Shown: in pieces, positions 8,736 through 18,122 of the stretch
How positions within the stretch are numbered: the first letter of the stretch is position 1
Layout of the letters: every line of letters starts with the position of its first letter
Source: MWCR01 sp049325475
GTDB taxonomy: Bacteria > Patescibacteriota > Patescibacteriia > 2-12-FULL-60-25
DNA: 64,000 bases
Direction of reading: 5' to 3'
Assembly (NCBI GenBank): GCA_049325475.1
Contig: JBMOLN010000004.1
Coordinates: 182,860-246,859 of the forward strand
Translations under genes and position numbers: made by a program
The notes under the pieces: generated by a model
The model's input: only the letters and a program-made list of their open reading frames with translations
Told to the model about the DNA's origin: nothing
The model's database searches: none

Positions 8736-11456
8736 TTACGCTCCATGGCACTTTTTAAACTTCTTCCCCGACCCGCACGGGCAGGGATCATTACGGCCGA
8801 TGTCTTTGTATTTGGGATCATTGGAGGCGGAGGACGATGAGGATGTTTGCTGGTCTGAAGTCTTGGCCGCGCCGGAGAAGATGAGGGGTTGAGATCCGGA
8901 ACGCGCCGGGCGGAAATATTGCAAAGCAGTGCTTTGAGCGATCGGGATTTTGAAGATCGCATGCGCCACTTGCTGGTTGATGAGAGCGTTTAGCGCATTA
9001 AACATTCGATAAGTTTCGCGTTTGTATTCCACAAGCGGATCATGCTGGGCATAGCCCTGAAGACCGATGCCGCGGCGCAGATGGTCGACCGCATCAAGGT
9101 GATCGATCCAGGCGCTGTCATATGACCGGAGCAAGATGCCTTTTTCAATTTCCGCCATCATGCCGCCCTGGATGGATTCTTCGATTTTAGCGTAAGCATC
9201 AGCAGCAGCGCGATTAACCGCGTCAATGATTGCAGTGCGCTTTTCAACGATATTATGATCATTTTCCGAATCAAAATGAATATCTTTCAGGTAATCTTTG
9301 ATATTAATTTCGGCAGGAAGCAAAGCGCTCATGGCTTTGGTAATTTCATCCATGTCCCAAGCTTTTACATCTTCTCCGGGGGTATGGAAAAAAATGATTT
9401 GTTCAATCTCGGTTTCTATGGCCTCCATGATGATTTTCTTGAGCGGCCTCTCCCCTTCTTCAGTGGCTTTGGCGGCTTCTTCCAAAACTTTGCGCCGCTG
9501 GCTGTAGATGGCCATGCGGTGCTTATTGATAACATCATCGTATTCCAGCACGTGTTTGCGGATATCAAAGTGATGGCCTTCGACTTTACGCTGGGCCGAG
9601 GCGATGGCTTTGGATAACACCTTGCTTTCAATCGGCTGGTCTTCCGGGATTTTGAGGAATTCCATGCGCTTTTTCATGGTATCCGAACCGAAGATGCGCA
9701 TCAGGTCATCTTCCAGAGATACGTAAAACTGCGTGGTGCCCGGATCGCCTTGGCGGCCGGCGCGTCCGCGGAGCTGATTATCGATGCGGCGGGATTCATG
9801 ACGCTCTGTGCCTAGGACGAAAAGACCGCCCAGGTTTTTAACGAATTCCGCTGCTTCGGGAGTCGGCGGGTTGCCGCCCAAGATGATGTCCACACCGCGG
9901 CCGGCCATGTTGGTCGCGACTGTTACCGCGCCTTTTTTACCGGCTTGCGCCACCCACTCTCCTTCGCGTTCATGGTTTTTTGCGTTAAGCAGATTAAACG
10001 GGATGCCTTCGGTTTTTAACAGCTCTCCCAATATTTCATTTTTTTCAATGGATGCCGTACCAACCAAGACGGGCTGACCCTTTTCATGAAGTTCTTTGAT
10101 TTCACGGACAACGGCCATAAACTTGCCTTTTTCCGAACGGTAAACACGGTCGGGCAGATCGCGGCGCTGATTATCTTTATTGGTGGGAATACTGACCACT
10201 TCCAATTTGTAGATCTTGGAAAATTCTTCGGCTTCGGTGACAGCCGTGCCTGTCATGCCGGCCAGCTTGTTGTAAAGGCGGAATAAATTCTGAAAAGTGA
10301 TGGTAGCCATGGTGACAGATTCGCGCTGGATTTTAACGTGCTCTTTGGCTTCGATGGCTTGATGCAGACCTTCGCTGTAACGCCGGCCATACATTAAACG
10401 GCCGGTGAATTCGTCCACAATGATTACTTCGTCTTCTTTTACGACATAGTCCTTATCCTTTTTGAATAAAGCATAAGCCTTAAGAGCGTTTTCCAGATGA
10501 TGGACCAGTTTAACACCGCCTTTGACGTAAAGATTTTCCACTCCCAGCCACTGCTCCATCTTGGCGATGCCGGACTCGGTAATTGTTGCGGCACGCAGTT
10601 TTTCATCGATTGCGTAATCAGTTTCAGCGTCAAGCCGCGGTACCAATTCTGCGAAGCGATAGTACATATCCGCAGCTTCTTCGGCCGGGCCGGAGATAAT
10701 TAGAGGCGTTCTGGCTTCGTCAATCAAGATGGAATCGACTTCGTCGATAATCGCATAATTCAAATCGCGCTGGACCATGTCCTCTAAAGAATGAACCATG
10801 TTGTCGCGCAAATAATCGAATCCAAATTCATTGTTGGTGCCATAGGTGATATCAGCGGAATAGGCTTCGCGGCGGGAGACAGGACGCAGATAATCCATGT
10901 CCACTCTGAAAGATCCGGTTTCATCGCGCTCTTCATCATGCTGGGGTTCGGCTTTAAAATCGGGATCATAGATGAATCCTCCTTCATGCTGGATACAGCC
11001 GACCGTGAGGCCGAGAGCGTGATAGACCTGACCCATCCAGGCCGTATCGCGTTTGGCGAGATAGTCGTTGACCGTGATGACATGCACACCTTTGCCGGAG
11101 AGGGCGTTAACATAGACGGGCGCCACGGCTGTTAAAGTTTTACCTTCACCGGTGCGCATCTCGGCAATCTGACCTTTGTGAAGAACATAGCCGCCGATCA
11201 GCTGGACGTCGTATTGGCGCTGCTTAAGCTGGCGGCGTGAAGCTTCCCTGGCAACCGCAAAAGCCTCGATCATAATGTCATCAAGCGTTTTGCCTTGGGA
11301 AAGGTATTCTTTGAATTCTCGGGTTTTGTCTTTCAATTGCTCATCCGTGAGAGTCTCGATCGTGGGTTCCAATGCATTTACCGCATCCACAAAAGGCTGA
11401 ATTCTTTTCAGTTCTTTTTCGTTTGGGTCGCCCAAGATTTTGCTTAAAATAGACAT
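8736..11456 (-). CDS. secA: Preprotein translocase ATPase SecA
   Basis: SecA is the motor that pushes unfolded proteins through SecYEG. The 906-residue chain has the first nucleotide-binding fold with MRTGEGKTL (Walker A) and a DEAD-type AIIDEVDSILIDEARTP segment. It also has the preprotein-crosslinking region, the second fold with TNMAGRGVDI and QLRGRAGRQGDPG, and a scaffold/wing region. It ends in a SEC-C zinc-binding tail NDPCPCGSGKKFKKCHGA used for SecB/lipid contact. The ATG at 11456 gives the normal MSILSKILG start. The box TAAGAT lies 9 nt before it with no Shine-Dalgarno. Length and motifs are complete. Confidence 0.98.
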   Translation of the reverse strand: MSILSKILGDPNEKELKRIQPFVDAVNALEPTIETLTDEQLKDKTREFKEYLSQGKTLDDIMIEAFAVAREASRRQLKQRQYDVQLIGGYVLHKGQIAEMRTGEGKTLTAVAPVYVNALSGKGVHVITVNDYLAKRDTAWMGQVYHALGLTVGCIQHEGGFIYDPDFKAEPQHDEERDETGSFRVDMDYLRPVSRREAYSADITYGTNNEFGFDYLRDNMVHSLEDMVQRDLNYAIIDEVDSILIDEARTPLIISGPAEEAADMYYRFAELVPRLDAETDYAIDEKLRAATITESGIAKMEQWLGVENLYVKGGVKLVHHLENALKAYALFKKDKDYVVKEDEVIIVDEFTGRLMYGRRYSEGLHQAIEAKEHVKIQRESVTMATITFQNLFRLYNKLAGMTGTAVTEAEEFSKIYKLEVVSIPTNKDNQRRDLPDRVYRSEKGKFMAVVREIKELHEKGQPVLVGTASIEKNEILGELLKTEGIPFNLLNAKNHEREGEWVAQAGKKGAVTVATNMAGRGVDIILGGNPPTPEAAEFVKNLGGLFVLGTERHESRRIDNQLRGRAGRQGDPGTTQFYVSLEDDLMRIFGSDTMKKRMEFLKIPEDQPIESKVLSKAIASAQRKVEGHHFDIRKHVLEYDDVINKHRMAIYSQRRKVLEEAAKATEEGERPLKKIIMEAIETEIEQIIFFHTPGEDVKAWDMDEITKAMSALLPAEINIKDYLKDIHFDSENDHNIVEKRTAIIDAVNRAAADAYAKIEESIQGGMMAEIEKGILLRSYDSAWIDHLDAVDHLRRGIGLQGYAQHDPLVEYKRETYRMFNALNALINQQVAHAIFKIPIAQSTALQYFRPARSGSQPLIFSGAAKTSDQQTSSSSSASNDPKYKDIGRNDPCPCGSGKKFKKCHGA

Positions 11457-11527
11457 ATTGCGCTTATCTTACGCATAAATAACTTATACGTCAAAACTCA
11501 ATCCCAAACCTTCAACCCTAAAAGCCC

Positions 11528-11869
11528 TCAAATGCTCAGCCTGCGGATAAATCCTGCGATTAATTGTGATACCTGCCTTGCGTCTGCGATCATTTCCATG
11601 CCTACTTTTGCTTCAATATAGCTGATTTTTATAGCAACTCTTAGCATTGAACGAACCTCACCGGCAGACGATTTTGCTATACGTAAAAAATGGCGGAACT
11701 CTTTATCATTTCTGCGCTCATATCCTTCAGCGATATTATTCATTACAGAAATCGCAGCTCTTTGAATTTGATCCTTAAAACTCCAGTCTTTGCAATCTTT
11801 AAAGTTTGTATAAACTTTAATTACCAATTCTTCCGCCTTTTGCCACATTAATAAATCCTCAAACTCCAT
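11528..11869 (-). CDS. Four-helix-bundle protein (S23 / 23S rRNA intervening-sequence family)
   Basis: The protein has 113 residues and the typical features of the S23/TIGR02436 family: an early LLMWQKAEELVIKVY helix, then IQRAAISVMNNIAEGYERR, then FLRIAKSSAGEVRSML. Family members form pentameric helical bundles. They occur inside 23S rRNA intervening sequences in some bacteria and as free-standing genes in many others; the biochemical role is unknown. Here it stands alone between secA and raiA on the same strand, with no rRNA nearby. Copies are commonly mobile or lineage-specific, but nothing in the flanks proves recent transfer. The family call is confident. Confidence 0.85.
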   Translation of the reverse strand: MEFEDLLMWQKAEELVIKVYTNFKDCKDWSFKDQIQRAAISVMNNIAEGYERRNDKEFRHFLRIAKSSAGEVRSMLRVAIKISYIEAKVGMEMIADARQVSQLIAGFIRRLSI

Positions 11870-11920
11870 AAAAAATAATTTCTGTGTTCTGGGTTCAGGT
11901 TTAGGGGTTCGGGATTCGGT

Positions 11921-12238
11921 TTATGAGGTGCGTTTCGCGTCTCTGTTTTTTTCTTTCCAGGCAGTGATTTCTTCCCGGAGATGATCGCGGACTTTGTCGA
12001 TGGCTTTGTAGAGATCTTTTTCTTGTTTGGAAACTCTGAAGAGATTGCCGGGTACATCTACCATGGTGGTGCAAGAGTAAATCTCGCCTTTATTGTGATG
12101 ATTGGTATCCAAGCCCAGATCGACTTCGATATGAAGAATATTATCAAAAAATTTATCCAAAGTCGTGAACTTTTCTTCCGAATATTGCCTGATCGCTTCC
12201 GTGAGATCCATGTTTTTCGCGCGAATATTGATTGTCAT
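11921..12238 (-). CDS. raiA: Ribosome hibernation / translation inhibitor (RaiA/HPF short form)
   Basis: This 105-residue protein matches the RaiA/HPF fold (beta-alpha-beta-beta-beta-alpha): MTINIRAKNMDLTEAIRQY, then KFFDNILHIEVDLG, then DVPGNLFRVSKQEKDLYKAIDKV. Short family members bind the 30S subunit in the mRNA/tRNA channel and stabilise inactive ribosomes under starvation. The long-form C-terminal dimerisation domain is absent. It stands upstream of the S23-family gene on the same strand, separated by a 50-base spacer, and may share its transcript. The start at 12238 has weak upstream signals (TAATTA, then AAGAAAG). The identity is secure. Confidence 0.92.
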   Translation of the reverse strand: MTINIRAKNMDLTEAIRQYSEEKFTTLDKFFDNILHIEVDLGLDTNHHNKGEIYSCTTMVDVPGNLFRVSKQEKDLYKAIDKVRDHLREEITAWKEKNRDAKRTS

Positions 12239-12249
12239 ACTTTCTTTAA

Positions 12250-12345
12250 TTAGGAATTAGCAAGTAGCAATTAGCGATTCTGGTATCGAGCGAAGCTCGA
12301 TATTATCTAATACGCTATTTAAAGCGTAATTCATTCGCATTGCGG
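12250..12345. repeat. Word-repeat spacer
   Basis: Variants of aattagcaagtagcaattag are followed by the small hairpin cgagcgaagctcg. No gene is seen. Confidence 0.5.
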
Positions 12346-12347
12346 AG

Positions 12348-13325
12348 TCAAAAGCCCAGGAGCTCCACCTCATCTTCCAGCATTATATTATACTCGTCGC
12401 GGATCTTCATCTTGGCTTTGCTCATGAGCATGAGCACGTCCTGGGCGCGGGCGTTGCCGAGATTAATGATGAAGTTGCCGTGCTTTTCACTTATTTGCGC
12501 ATTACCGATCTTTTCGCCCTTCATGCCGGCTTGAGCAACCAGCCAGCCGGCGCTTAGTGACTTTTTATCGAGCATTTCCTGCGGGATGTCGTGCACATCG
12601 TTTTTGAGACGTTCAAGCTCGGATTCATCCTCATAAGAAAAGTTTTTAAACATGCATCCCGCGCTGCCATGCTCCAGAGGTTGTTTGGCTTTGCGTTCTT
12701 CCATGATTTGATCCATGCGGGACTTTAAAGCGGCGGGATCTTCGGCGGGCTTAAGGCCGAATGTCGCGCGCAAGATGAGGTGAGGTTCGTGTTTAAACCG
12801 GCTGTCGCGATAACCGAAGTTGCAGTCAGCGGCCGGATAAACGGCCCGTTCCATGGCTTGCAGATTGATGCAGTCGACTGATACGAGACTGTCTTTGATT
12901 TCACCGCCCCAGCAACCGGAATTGCCGTAGACCGCGCCGCCGATTGTACCGGGCACTCCAATGGCCCATTCAAGACCCTGAAGGCCGGCTTCGACTGTTT
13001 GGCGGGCGACCGCTGAGGTTATGGCGCCGGCATCGGCGGTCAGACTTTGATTGCGGAGTTTGACCTCGCGCAAAGCGAACTGGATAATCAGGCCATCGAA
13101 TCCTTCATCGGAGACGAGGAGATTTGAGCCGCCGCCCATGATGTACCAAGGAATGTTTTCTTTTTTGGCAATCTGCAAAGCATCCAAAAGATCGTCGATA
13201 TTATCCGCCGGATAAAAAAGAGCAGCCGGCCCGCCGATGCGCATATTGGTATGTTTGCTCATGGGCTCCGCGACCAGGATGGAAGGGAAATTTTTTTGAA
13301 ATTTTTCTATTAAATCTTGTTGCAT
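12348..13325 (-). CDS. murB: UDP-N-acetylenolpyruvoylglucosamine reductase MurB
   Basis: MurB reduces UDP-GlcNAc-enolpyruvate to UDP-MurNAc with FAD and NADPH, the second committed step of peptidoglycan synthesis in the cytoplasm. The 325-residue chain has the FAD-binding segment around GGGSNLLVSDEGFDGLII, then EWAIGVPGTIGGAVYGNSGCWGGEI, and later GSAGCMFKNF and GWLVAQAGMKGEKIGNAQ. The last is the substrate-binding and proton-donor region. The start at 13325 is preceded by GATAAT with 7 nt to the ATG and no Shine-Dalgarno. It lies downstream of murC on the same strand (128-base spacer), so the two form a cell-wall pair. Confident. Confidence 0.96.
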   Translation of the reverse strand: MQQDLIEKFQKNFPSILVAEPMSKHTNMRIGGPAALFYPADNIDDLLDALQIAKKENIPWYIMGGGSNLLVSDEGFDGLIIQFALREVKLRNQSLTADAGAITSAVARQTVEAGLQGLEWAIGVPGTIGGAVYGNSGCWGGEIKDSLVSVDCINLQAMERAVYPAADCNFGYRDSRFKHEPHLILRATFGLKPAEDPAALKSRMDQIMEERKAKQPLEHGSAGCMFKNFSYEDESELERLKNDVHDIPQEMLDKKSLSAGWLVAQAGMKGEKIGNAQISEKHGNFIINLGNARAQDVLMLMSKAKMKIRDEYNIMLEDEVELLGF

Positions 13326-13453
13326 ATACTCTATTATCTCACATTATCAATAAAATCTGAATTCATCTTTCTTTGATTTTCAGAAATTAAAAAATGAAAA
13401 TATGAAAGAATGTAACAATGTCGGATGAATTTTTTAATTATTTCCTTATTTCA

Positions 13454-14884
13454 TTATTTCATTCTGTCCCGCAGGGCAGAGTCGATATCTCCCGCGCCCA
13501 TGAAAATGCAAATGTCGCCTTCTTTGATGATATTCAGCGTGCGTTTAACAGCGGATTCGGGATCGGGTGCGTACTCCGTGATGTCAAGCGGACGCGCGAC
13601 TGCGCGGGCGCGGACTTCGTCCAGTAATTTTTGCGATGTAATGTTTGCGTCCTCGGGCGCGGCGCGGCCGGCGACATCGTAAATCTCGCAGAGGACGAGA
13701 ACGTCGGCACGGTCAAAACAAGCGACGAATTCTTGCCAGAGATTTTTAGTGCGGTTTTTATGATGCGGTTGAAAACAGAGCACGATCCGTTTGTCGGGAT
13801 AAGCCTCGCGGACTGCAGAGATGACGTTGGTGACAGCTGACGGATGATGGCCGTAGTCCGAGAAGACAGGCACGCCTTTGACTTCGTCGATTAATTCCAT
13901 GCGGCGCCAGATGCCCGGGAAATCCCCGGCCGCTTCAGCGATAGCCGAGTCGGCGACGCCAAGATGCTTGGCCATTAAAGCCGCAGCGGCTATGTTCATG
14001 CCGTTATAATCCCCGATTAGCGATGACGTGAGTTTAAGATCGCTTTTGGCGGATTTGATGGAAACATGCAGTTTGTCATCTTTCCAGGCTATCACGACAA
14101 CATGTACGGAGTCCGGAGTTCGGAGTTCGGGCACGACTTTGTTTTGCCGAGCAAAATATTGGACATTGAGTTTTTTGGTCGCGGAAAGAGGTTTGACGGC
14201 GGTTAGGATTTGATCATATTCGCCATTGGCGATGACTGTGCCGTTGATTTTGACTTGACGTAAAAGTTTTTCAAAAGTCTTGCGCACTTCATCGATATTT
14301 TTGTAGATATCGACATGATCAAGTTCAATGTTATTGATGATGAGGGCCTCGGGATGGAATTCCAAAAAATGACGAGCATATTCATCGCCTTCGATGATGA
14401 CCAAGCCGGATTGACCGAAGCGGAGGTTGTGATCAGCCCAGCCGGGCACGCGGCTGCCGACAATTACCGTTGGATCAAGACCGCCGGCGATTGCCATTTG
14501 GCCGAGCAATGCCGTAGTTGTGCTTTTACCGTGAGTCCCCGTGACCAAGACGACTTTTTTACTCTTAAACCACTCGCCCATCCATTTGAAATTATCAGTA
14601 TCCGGAAGATTGCGATTTTTGGCTTCCACGCGTTCGGGATTTGAATCCGGCGCGGCCGAAGTATGGATTACACCGTCGCAATCAACGGGAATGTTAGCCG
14701 CGTTTTGCGGACCGATGGCGACTGCGACGCCCAAGGCAGCGGCCTCTTTGGTAATATCCGTCTCCTTAACATCCGAGCCCGAAACTTTGATTCCGGCCTT
14801 GAGCAGAATCTTGGCCACAGCCGACATGTTTATACCGCCGATACCGATCAGGTGGACTTTTTTCCAATCATGGACATTTTTCAT
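13454..14884 (-). CDS. murC: UDP-N-acetylmuramate--L-alanine ligase MurC, with a spacer-type word inserted in frame
   Basis: MurC adds L-alanine to UDP-MurNAc using ATP. The 476 residues show the N-terminal Rossmann-like IGIGGINMSAVAKILLKAG, the ATP loop VTGTHGKSTTTALL, the central DHVDIYKN region and the C-terminal domain with FSDYGHHPSAVTNVI and CFQPHHKNRTKNLW. Odd feature: at about 14103-14135 the gene contains GAACTCCGAACTCCGGACTC, a tandem word like those filling intergenic spacers here. It is read in frame as PELRTPDS within a surface-loop region. The same residues, LRTPDS, occur in the clp gene from a similar word. The gene is otherwise intact and probably functional. It overlaps no neighbour and starts 3 bases after the stop of the gene at 14887-15522. 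Confidence 0.95.
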   Translation of the reverse strand: MKNVHDWKKVHLIGIGGINMSAVAKILLKAGIKVSGSDVKETDITKEAAALGVAVAIGPQNAANIPVDCDGVIHTSAAPDSNPERVEAKNRNLPDTDNFKWMGEWFKSKKVVLVTGTHGKSTTTALLGQMAIAGGLDPTVIVGSRVPGWADHNLRFGQSGLVIIEGDEYARHFLEFHPEALIINNIELDHVDIYKNIDEVRKTFEKLLRQVKINGTVIANGEYDQILTAVKPLSATKKLNVQYFARQNKVVPELRTPDSVHVVVIAWKDDKLHVSIKSAKSDLKLTSSLIGDYNGMNIAAAALMAKHLGVADSAIAEAAGDFPGIWRRMELIDEVKGVPVFSDYGHHPSAVTNVISAVREAYPDKRIVLCFQPHHKNRTKNLWQEFVACFDRADVLVLCEIYDVAGRAAPEDANITSQKLLDEVRARAVARPLDITEYAPDPESAVKRTLNIIKEGDICIFMGAGDIDSALRDRMK

Positions 14885-14886
14885 AA

Positions 14887-15522
14887 TTAATTGGCCCCAA
14901 TTATTTTTTCAGGCAAATCACCAACAAAATGCACCTGACCGTTTTGGATTTCAACATTTTCGATGTTAAGACCCTCGATTTGACCCAGAATACCGTTAAC
15001 ATACCCGATAAATTCGCTGTTAGCTGTTTCGATTATGGGACGCGGCACAACATAATCCCCTACTTGCAGGTGATCGATTGAAGTGGAAAACGATTTGGGC
15101 CCGGTTTGAATTACATCTCCTTTAACATAAACCGGTCCAGGAATAGTGACGCGCGGATCATCCACAAAGCCCGAGGCTTCAACTTTATTACCGCCGATAA
15201 AATGGATTTGCACTTCTTTAAAAGGACCCGCTTTTTCGTTGGCATAATTCTGGATGGCGCTGATTTCCGCGTCAGTAAAAACTTGATCGACCGCCTTGGA
15301 TCCTTGTGTTTTAAAATCCGAACCGAAATACAGCTTTCCCAAATCATCGACTTCTACGCCGGCTTTTTCGGCGATGGCGGTTTCAGCATCTTCGCGATTG
15401 TATCCGATGCCCAAATCGACTCTTTCCTGGCGCGTCATTTTATAGTAAGCAAACCCCCCGTATCCGAGAGCGATCGCGACGAGGACTGCGAGAATTATCA
15501 AAATTATTTTTACGGCTTTCAT
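14887..15522 (-). CDS. Unrecognised single-pass membrane protein
   Basis: The 211-residue protein has an N-terminal hydrophobic helix (about residues 4-28, IILIILAVLVAIALGYGGF). The rest is a soluble, probably extracytoplasmic domain with alternating beta-like sequence (FKEVQIHFIGGNKVEASG, GPVYVKGDVIQTGPKSF) reminiscent of lipid-binding or DUF2993-like folds. I cannot assign it. It directly precedes murC on the same strand (2 bases between stop and start), so it is probably co-transcribed with murC-murB and may have an envelope role. This is inferred from context only. Confidence 0.65.
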   Translation of the reverse strand: MKAVKIILIILAVLVAIALGYGGFAYYKMTRQERVDLGIGYNREDAETAIAEKAGVEVDDLGKLYFGSDFKTQGSKAVDQVFTDAEISAIQNYANEKAGPFKEVQIHFIGGNKVEASGFVDDPRVTIPGPVYVKGDVIQTGPKSFSTSIDHLQVGDYVVPRPIIETANSEFIGYVNGILGQIEGLNIENVEIQNGQVHFVGDLPEKIIGAN

Positions 15523-15642
15523 AAAAAATATTTGCTATTAATCTTTATCCAGCACATTGTACATCGTTCGCGGGGCTCAATTCAACCCTTGGTATATTGA
15601 CGCGTCTTGCCGTTTGGTTTAGCCTGATTGCCGGAGGAAGCG

Positions 15643-16140
15643 ATGCCGTACGAGCAAATAAAAGATCTGTTCTTTGCGGAACGAAATCATGGAACCTTGT
15701 TCTTTTCAAGCGCCGCGGACAATCTTCCGCTTTTAGCTGTTTTGATGGAATTCGGGTTAACCGATTTAACCGACCAAAAATTAAGCGACCAAGAATTGCT
15801 GATTTTAGCCTCAGGTAAACACCCATTTCTTATAATCAGATGCCAGTGGCCCATAGAAAAAGACACAGATGCCGGGGATATTTTTCAAGAAATCAGAAAC
15901 TCTCCGCAGGATAAAAGCTATGACTATGATTATTGGTTTTTTTTAATACCAAGCAATGAATTTCCGCGCGTAATGGCCAGAATCAAGCATGTCTTTGGAG
16001 GCAGGGACGGAATAACGGAAGCCAAAGACCGCCCGCGGATTTTCATCTTTGATATGAAAAAAGATGAACTTCTAACTTATGCCCTTTTCTCGCAATTTCC
16101 TTTTACAGGAAATTTTGCCTCAATCTTTAAGGCGGGATAA
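15643..16140 (+). CDS. Unrecognised 165-residue soluble protein
   Basis: No family is recognised. The start is set by GGAGGAAG two bases before the ATG at 15643; a TTG 15 bases upstream is in frame but would bury the ribosome site. The protein is acidic and compact with no signal peptide or transmembrane helix. A -10-like TATATT at 15593-15598 lies about 45 bases upstream without a convincing -35. A weak hairpin with a T-run follows the stop. It belongs to the set of Shine-Dalgarno-driven unrecognised genes in this window. Confidence 0.6.
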   Translation: MPYEQIKDLFFAERNHGTLFFSSAADNLPLLAVLMEFGLTDLTDQKLSDQELLILASGKHPFLIIRCQWPIEKDTDAGDIFQEIRNSPQDKSYDYDYWFFLIPSNEFPRVMARIKHVFGGRDGITEAKDRPRIFIFDMKKDELLTYALFSQFPFTGNFASIFKAG

Positions 16141-16158
16141 ACTTCCGCTTTTTTTATT
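16133..16158 (+). terminator. Weak hairpin terminator after the 15643 gene
   Basis: GCGG...CCGC with a roughly 9-base loop is followed by a run of seven T. The stem overlaps the end of the coding sequence. Confidence 0.5.
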
Positions 16159-16224
16159 TGTCAAGATATTTACAAATGAGCTATGCTGATGGAAAATCAT
16201 TTTAAATACTATGACGTAGCATCA

Positions 16225-16320
16225 TCTATATAAGTTAACCCGTGATCCCGTTGATTCGTTAACCAGAGTCAACTCGTTATAGACGGATTAACGATTTAAC
16301 CGGAAAACGTATTAAATAAT
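16225..16320. repeat. Dispersed spacer element (CTCGTTATA-ACGGATTAACG family)
   Basis: It contains aactcgttatagacggatta, almost the same as the element at 44833 (aactcgttataaacggatta). Related gttaacc / cgttataacg words occur at 7.77 and 43.75 kb. There is no gene; it lies upstream of glyA. Confidence 0.65.
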
Positions 16321-16339
16321 TATGAAATAAATTAAATAT

Positions 16340-17674
16340 ATGATGATGCCAAATTTAGAAAATCATGATGCGGAAATTGCGGGATTACTGCTGGCCGAAG
16401 AGGCCCGGCAAAGACATGGATTTACTTTGATTCCTTCGGAAAACCATGCTTCAAAAGCCGTTCTTGAAGCTTTATCCTCGGTCATGTCGGATAAATATGC
16501 GGAAGGTTATCCGGGCAAAAGATATTATGCAGGCAATATTATTGCCGACCAATTAGAGATCTTGGTACAAAATCGTGCCAAAGAATTATTTAAAGTTCCA
16601 TATGCCAATGTACAGGCTTATTCTGGTTCGCCGGCCAATCTGGCGATTTTCGCAGCCGCTCTTGAGCCCGGCGATGGCATAATGGGACTATATCTGCTTG
16701 ATGGCGGACATTTAACACATGGCTGGAAATTTTCCATGACCAGCAAATTCTGGAAGAGTATTCCGTATCATATGACCGACCAAGGCATGTTTGACATGGA
16801 AGAGATCAGACGAGTCGCTTTGGAGAATAAACCCAAGATTATTATCTGCGGCGGTACCGCGATTCCAAGAGAAATTCCTTTTAGAAAATTTGCAGAAATT
16901 GCAGAAGAAGTTGGAGCTTTTTTGCTGGCCGATATTTCTCATATCAGCGGACTGGTTGCAGGCGGTGCGCATGAAAGCCCGGTTGCATATGCGGATATTG
17001 TGATGACGACCACGCATAAAACTTTGCGCGGACCCAGAGGTGCGCTGATTATGGTTACGGATAAGGGACTCGAAAAAGACACAGAGCTCCCGGCGAAGAT
17101 CGATAAGGCGATAATCCCCAGACTTCAGGGCGGACCGCACTTGAATACAATCGCCGGAATCGGAGTTGCCTTGCACGAGGCTTCACTGCCCGTGTTTAAA
17201 GATTATGCGGAGCAGATCGTTAAAAATGCCGCGGCGCTGGCAGAAGCGTTAAAACGACATCAATTCAGACTTGTATCCGGCGGCACTGATAATCACTTGA
17301 TCTTGCTTGATCTGACGCCCGGAGGAGCTGGACGCGGTGTATTTTTCCATGAAGCTTTGGAAAGGATAAATATTTTCACCAATAAAAATACTATTCCCGG
17401 TGATCCAAGCTCGCCGTTTTACCCCAGCGGTTTAAGAATTGGCACACCGGCAGTGACTACGCGAGGCATGAAAGAAGATGATATGCAAAAAATTGCCGAT
17501 TGGATTTACCGGGTCAGCGAGCACATGGCAGACATCCATCTTCCGGATGAAAAAGAGGCGCGCAAACAAGTTATAAAAGGTTTTAGAGCATCGTTGGACA
17601 GTGATGGTTTTTACAATGAAATGCAATCCGAAGTGATTGTATTTAGTCAGAATTTTCCGGTTCCGGGGATATAA
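16340..17674 (+). CDS. glyA: Serine hydroxymethyltransferase
   Basis: GlyA is a PLP enzyme interconverting serine and glycine while charging tetrahydrofolate with a one-carbon unit. Its 444 residues contain SDKYAEGYPGKRYYAGN, the SGSPANLAI cofactor region and MTTTHKTLRGPRGALI with the PLP-binding lysine, then the C-terminal FYPSGLRIGTPAVTTRGM. Three adjacent ATG codons (16340, 16343, 16346) are possible starts. No Shine-Dalgarno is visible. Together with folD 500 bp downstream it supplies one-carbon units; the DUF559 gene sits between them. Confident. Confidence 0.97.
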   Translation: MMMPNLENHDAEIAGLLLAEEARQRHGFTLIPSENHASKAVLEALSSVMSDKYAEGYPGKRYYAGNIIADQLEILVQNRAKELFKVPYANVQAYSGSPANLAIFAAALEPGDGIMGLYLLDGGHLTHGWKFSMTSKFWKSIPYHMTDQGMFDMEEIRRVALENKPKIIICGGTAIPREIPFRKFAEIAEEVGAFLLADISHISGLVAGGAHESPVAYADIVMTTTHKTLRGPRGALIMVTDKGLEKDTELPAKIDKAIIPRLQGGPHLNTIAGIGVALHEASLPVFKDYAEQIVKNAAALAEALKRHQFRLVSGGTDNHLILLDLTPGGAGRGVFFHEALERINIFTNKNTIPGDPSSPFYPSGLRIGTPAVTTRGMKEDDMQKIADWIYRVSEHMADIHLPDEKEARKQVIKGFRASLDSDGFYNEMQSEVIVFSQNFPVPGI

Positions 17675-17706
17675 ACCAATACCCCCGTCCCGATTTCATC
17701 AGGACA

Positions 17707-17726
17707 CCCCCTTTAACCTAAGGGGG
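17707..17726. repeat. CCCCCTTT/AAGGGGG hairpin, left of the DUF559 gene
   Basis: The stem CCCCCTT / AAGGGGG has a 6-base loop. It is a near copy of the hairpin at 18109-18128 on the other side of the DUF559 gene and of hairpins in the 38.0-38.2 kb cluster. Confidence 0.75.
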
Positions 17727-17759
17727 CAATCTGTTGTATGAGTAAATTAATAGAATCAG

Positions 17760-18122
17760 ATGAAGCATTTGCCCTATGATCCTGATTTGGTTGAGCTTGC
17801 TCAAAAAATGCGTAAAAACATGACTCCACAAGAACGGAAACTGTGGTATGAATTTTTAAGATATCGCAAACCGCCATTTTATCGACAAAGACCAATATAT
17901 TACTACATCGTAGACTTTTATCATCCAGCCAGTAAATTAGTAATAGAAATTGACGGTGCATATCATCAAAACTTCGAGCAACATGGGTATGACACTGAAC
18001 GTGATGCCGAATTAATAAGTTTTGGTTTGACAGTGATGCGATTTACCAACACCGAAATCGATAATGATCTTGATTCAGTCTGTTCAAAAATACTAACTCA
18101 TTGTGAAGCCCCCTTTGGTTAA
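17760..18122 (+). CDS. DUF559 (Vsr-like PD-(D/E)XK) endonuclease-fold protein
   Basis: The 120 residues match DUF559: MTPQERKLWYEFLRYRKPPF, then IVDFYHPASKLVIEIDGAYH carrying the nuclease-fold acidic residues, then RDAELISFGLTVMRFTN. The family is related to very-short-patch repair and restriction nucleases; the natural role is not established. The gene is framed by two CCCCCTTT...AAGGGGG hairpins. Its final codons (for EAPFG) and stop TAA lie inside the right-hand hairpin. That arrangement suggests a small mobile unit of nuclease plus palindromes sitting between glyA and folD. The family call is good; mobility is inference. Confidence 0.85.
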   Translation: MKHLPYDPDLVELAQKMRKNMTPQERKLWYEFLRYRKPPFYRQRPIYYYIVDFYHPASKLVIEIDGAYHQNFEQHGYDTERDAELISFGLTVMRFTNTEIDNDLDSVCSKILTHCEAPFG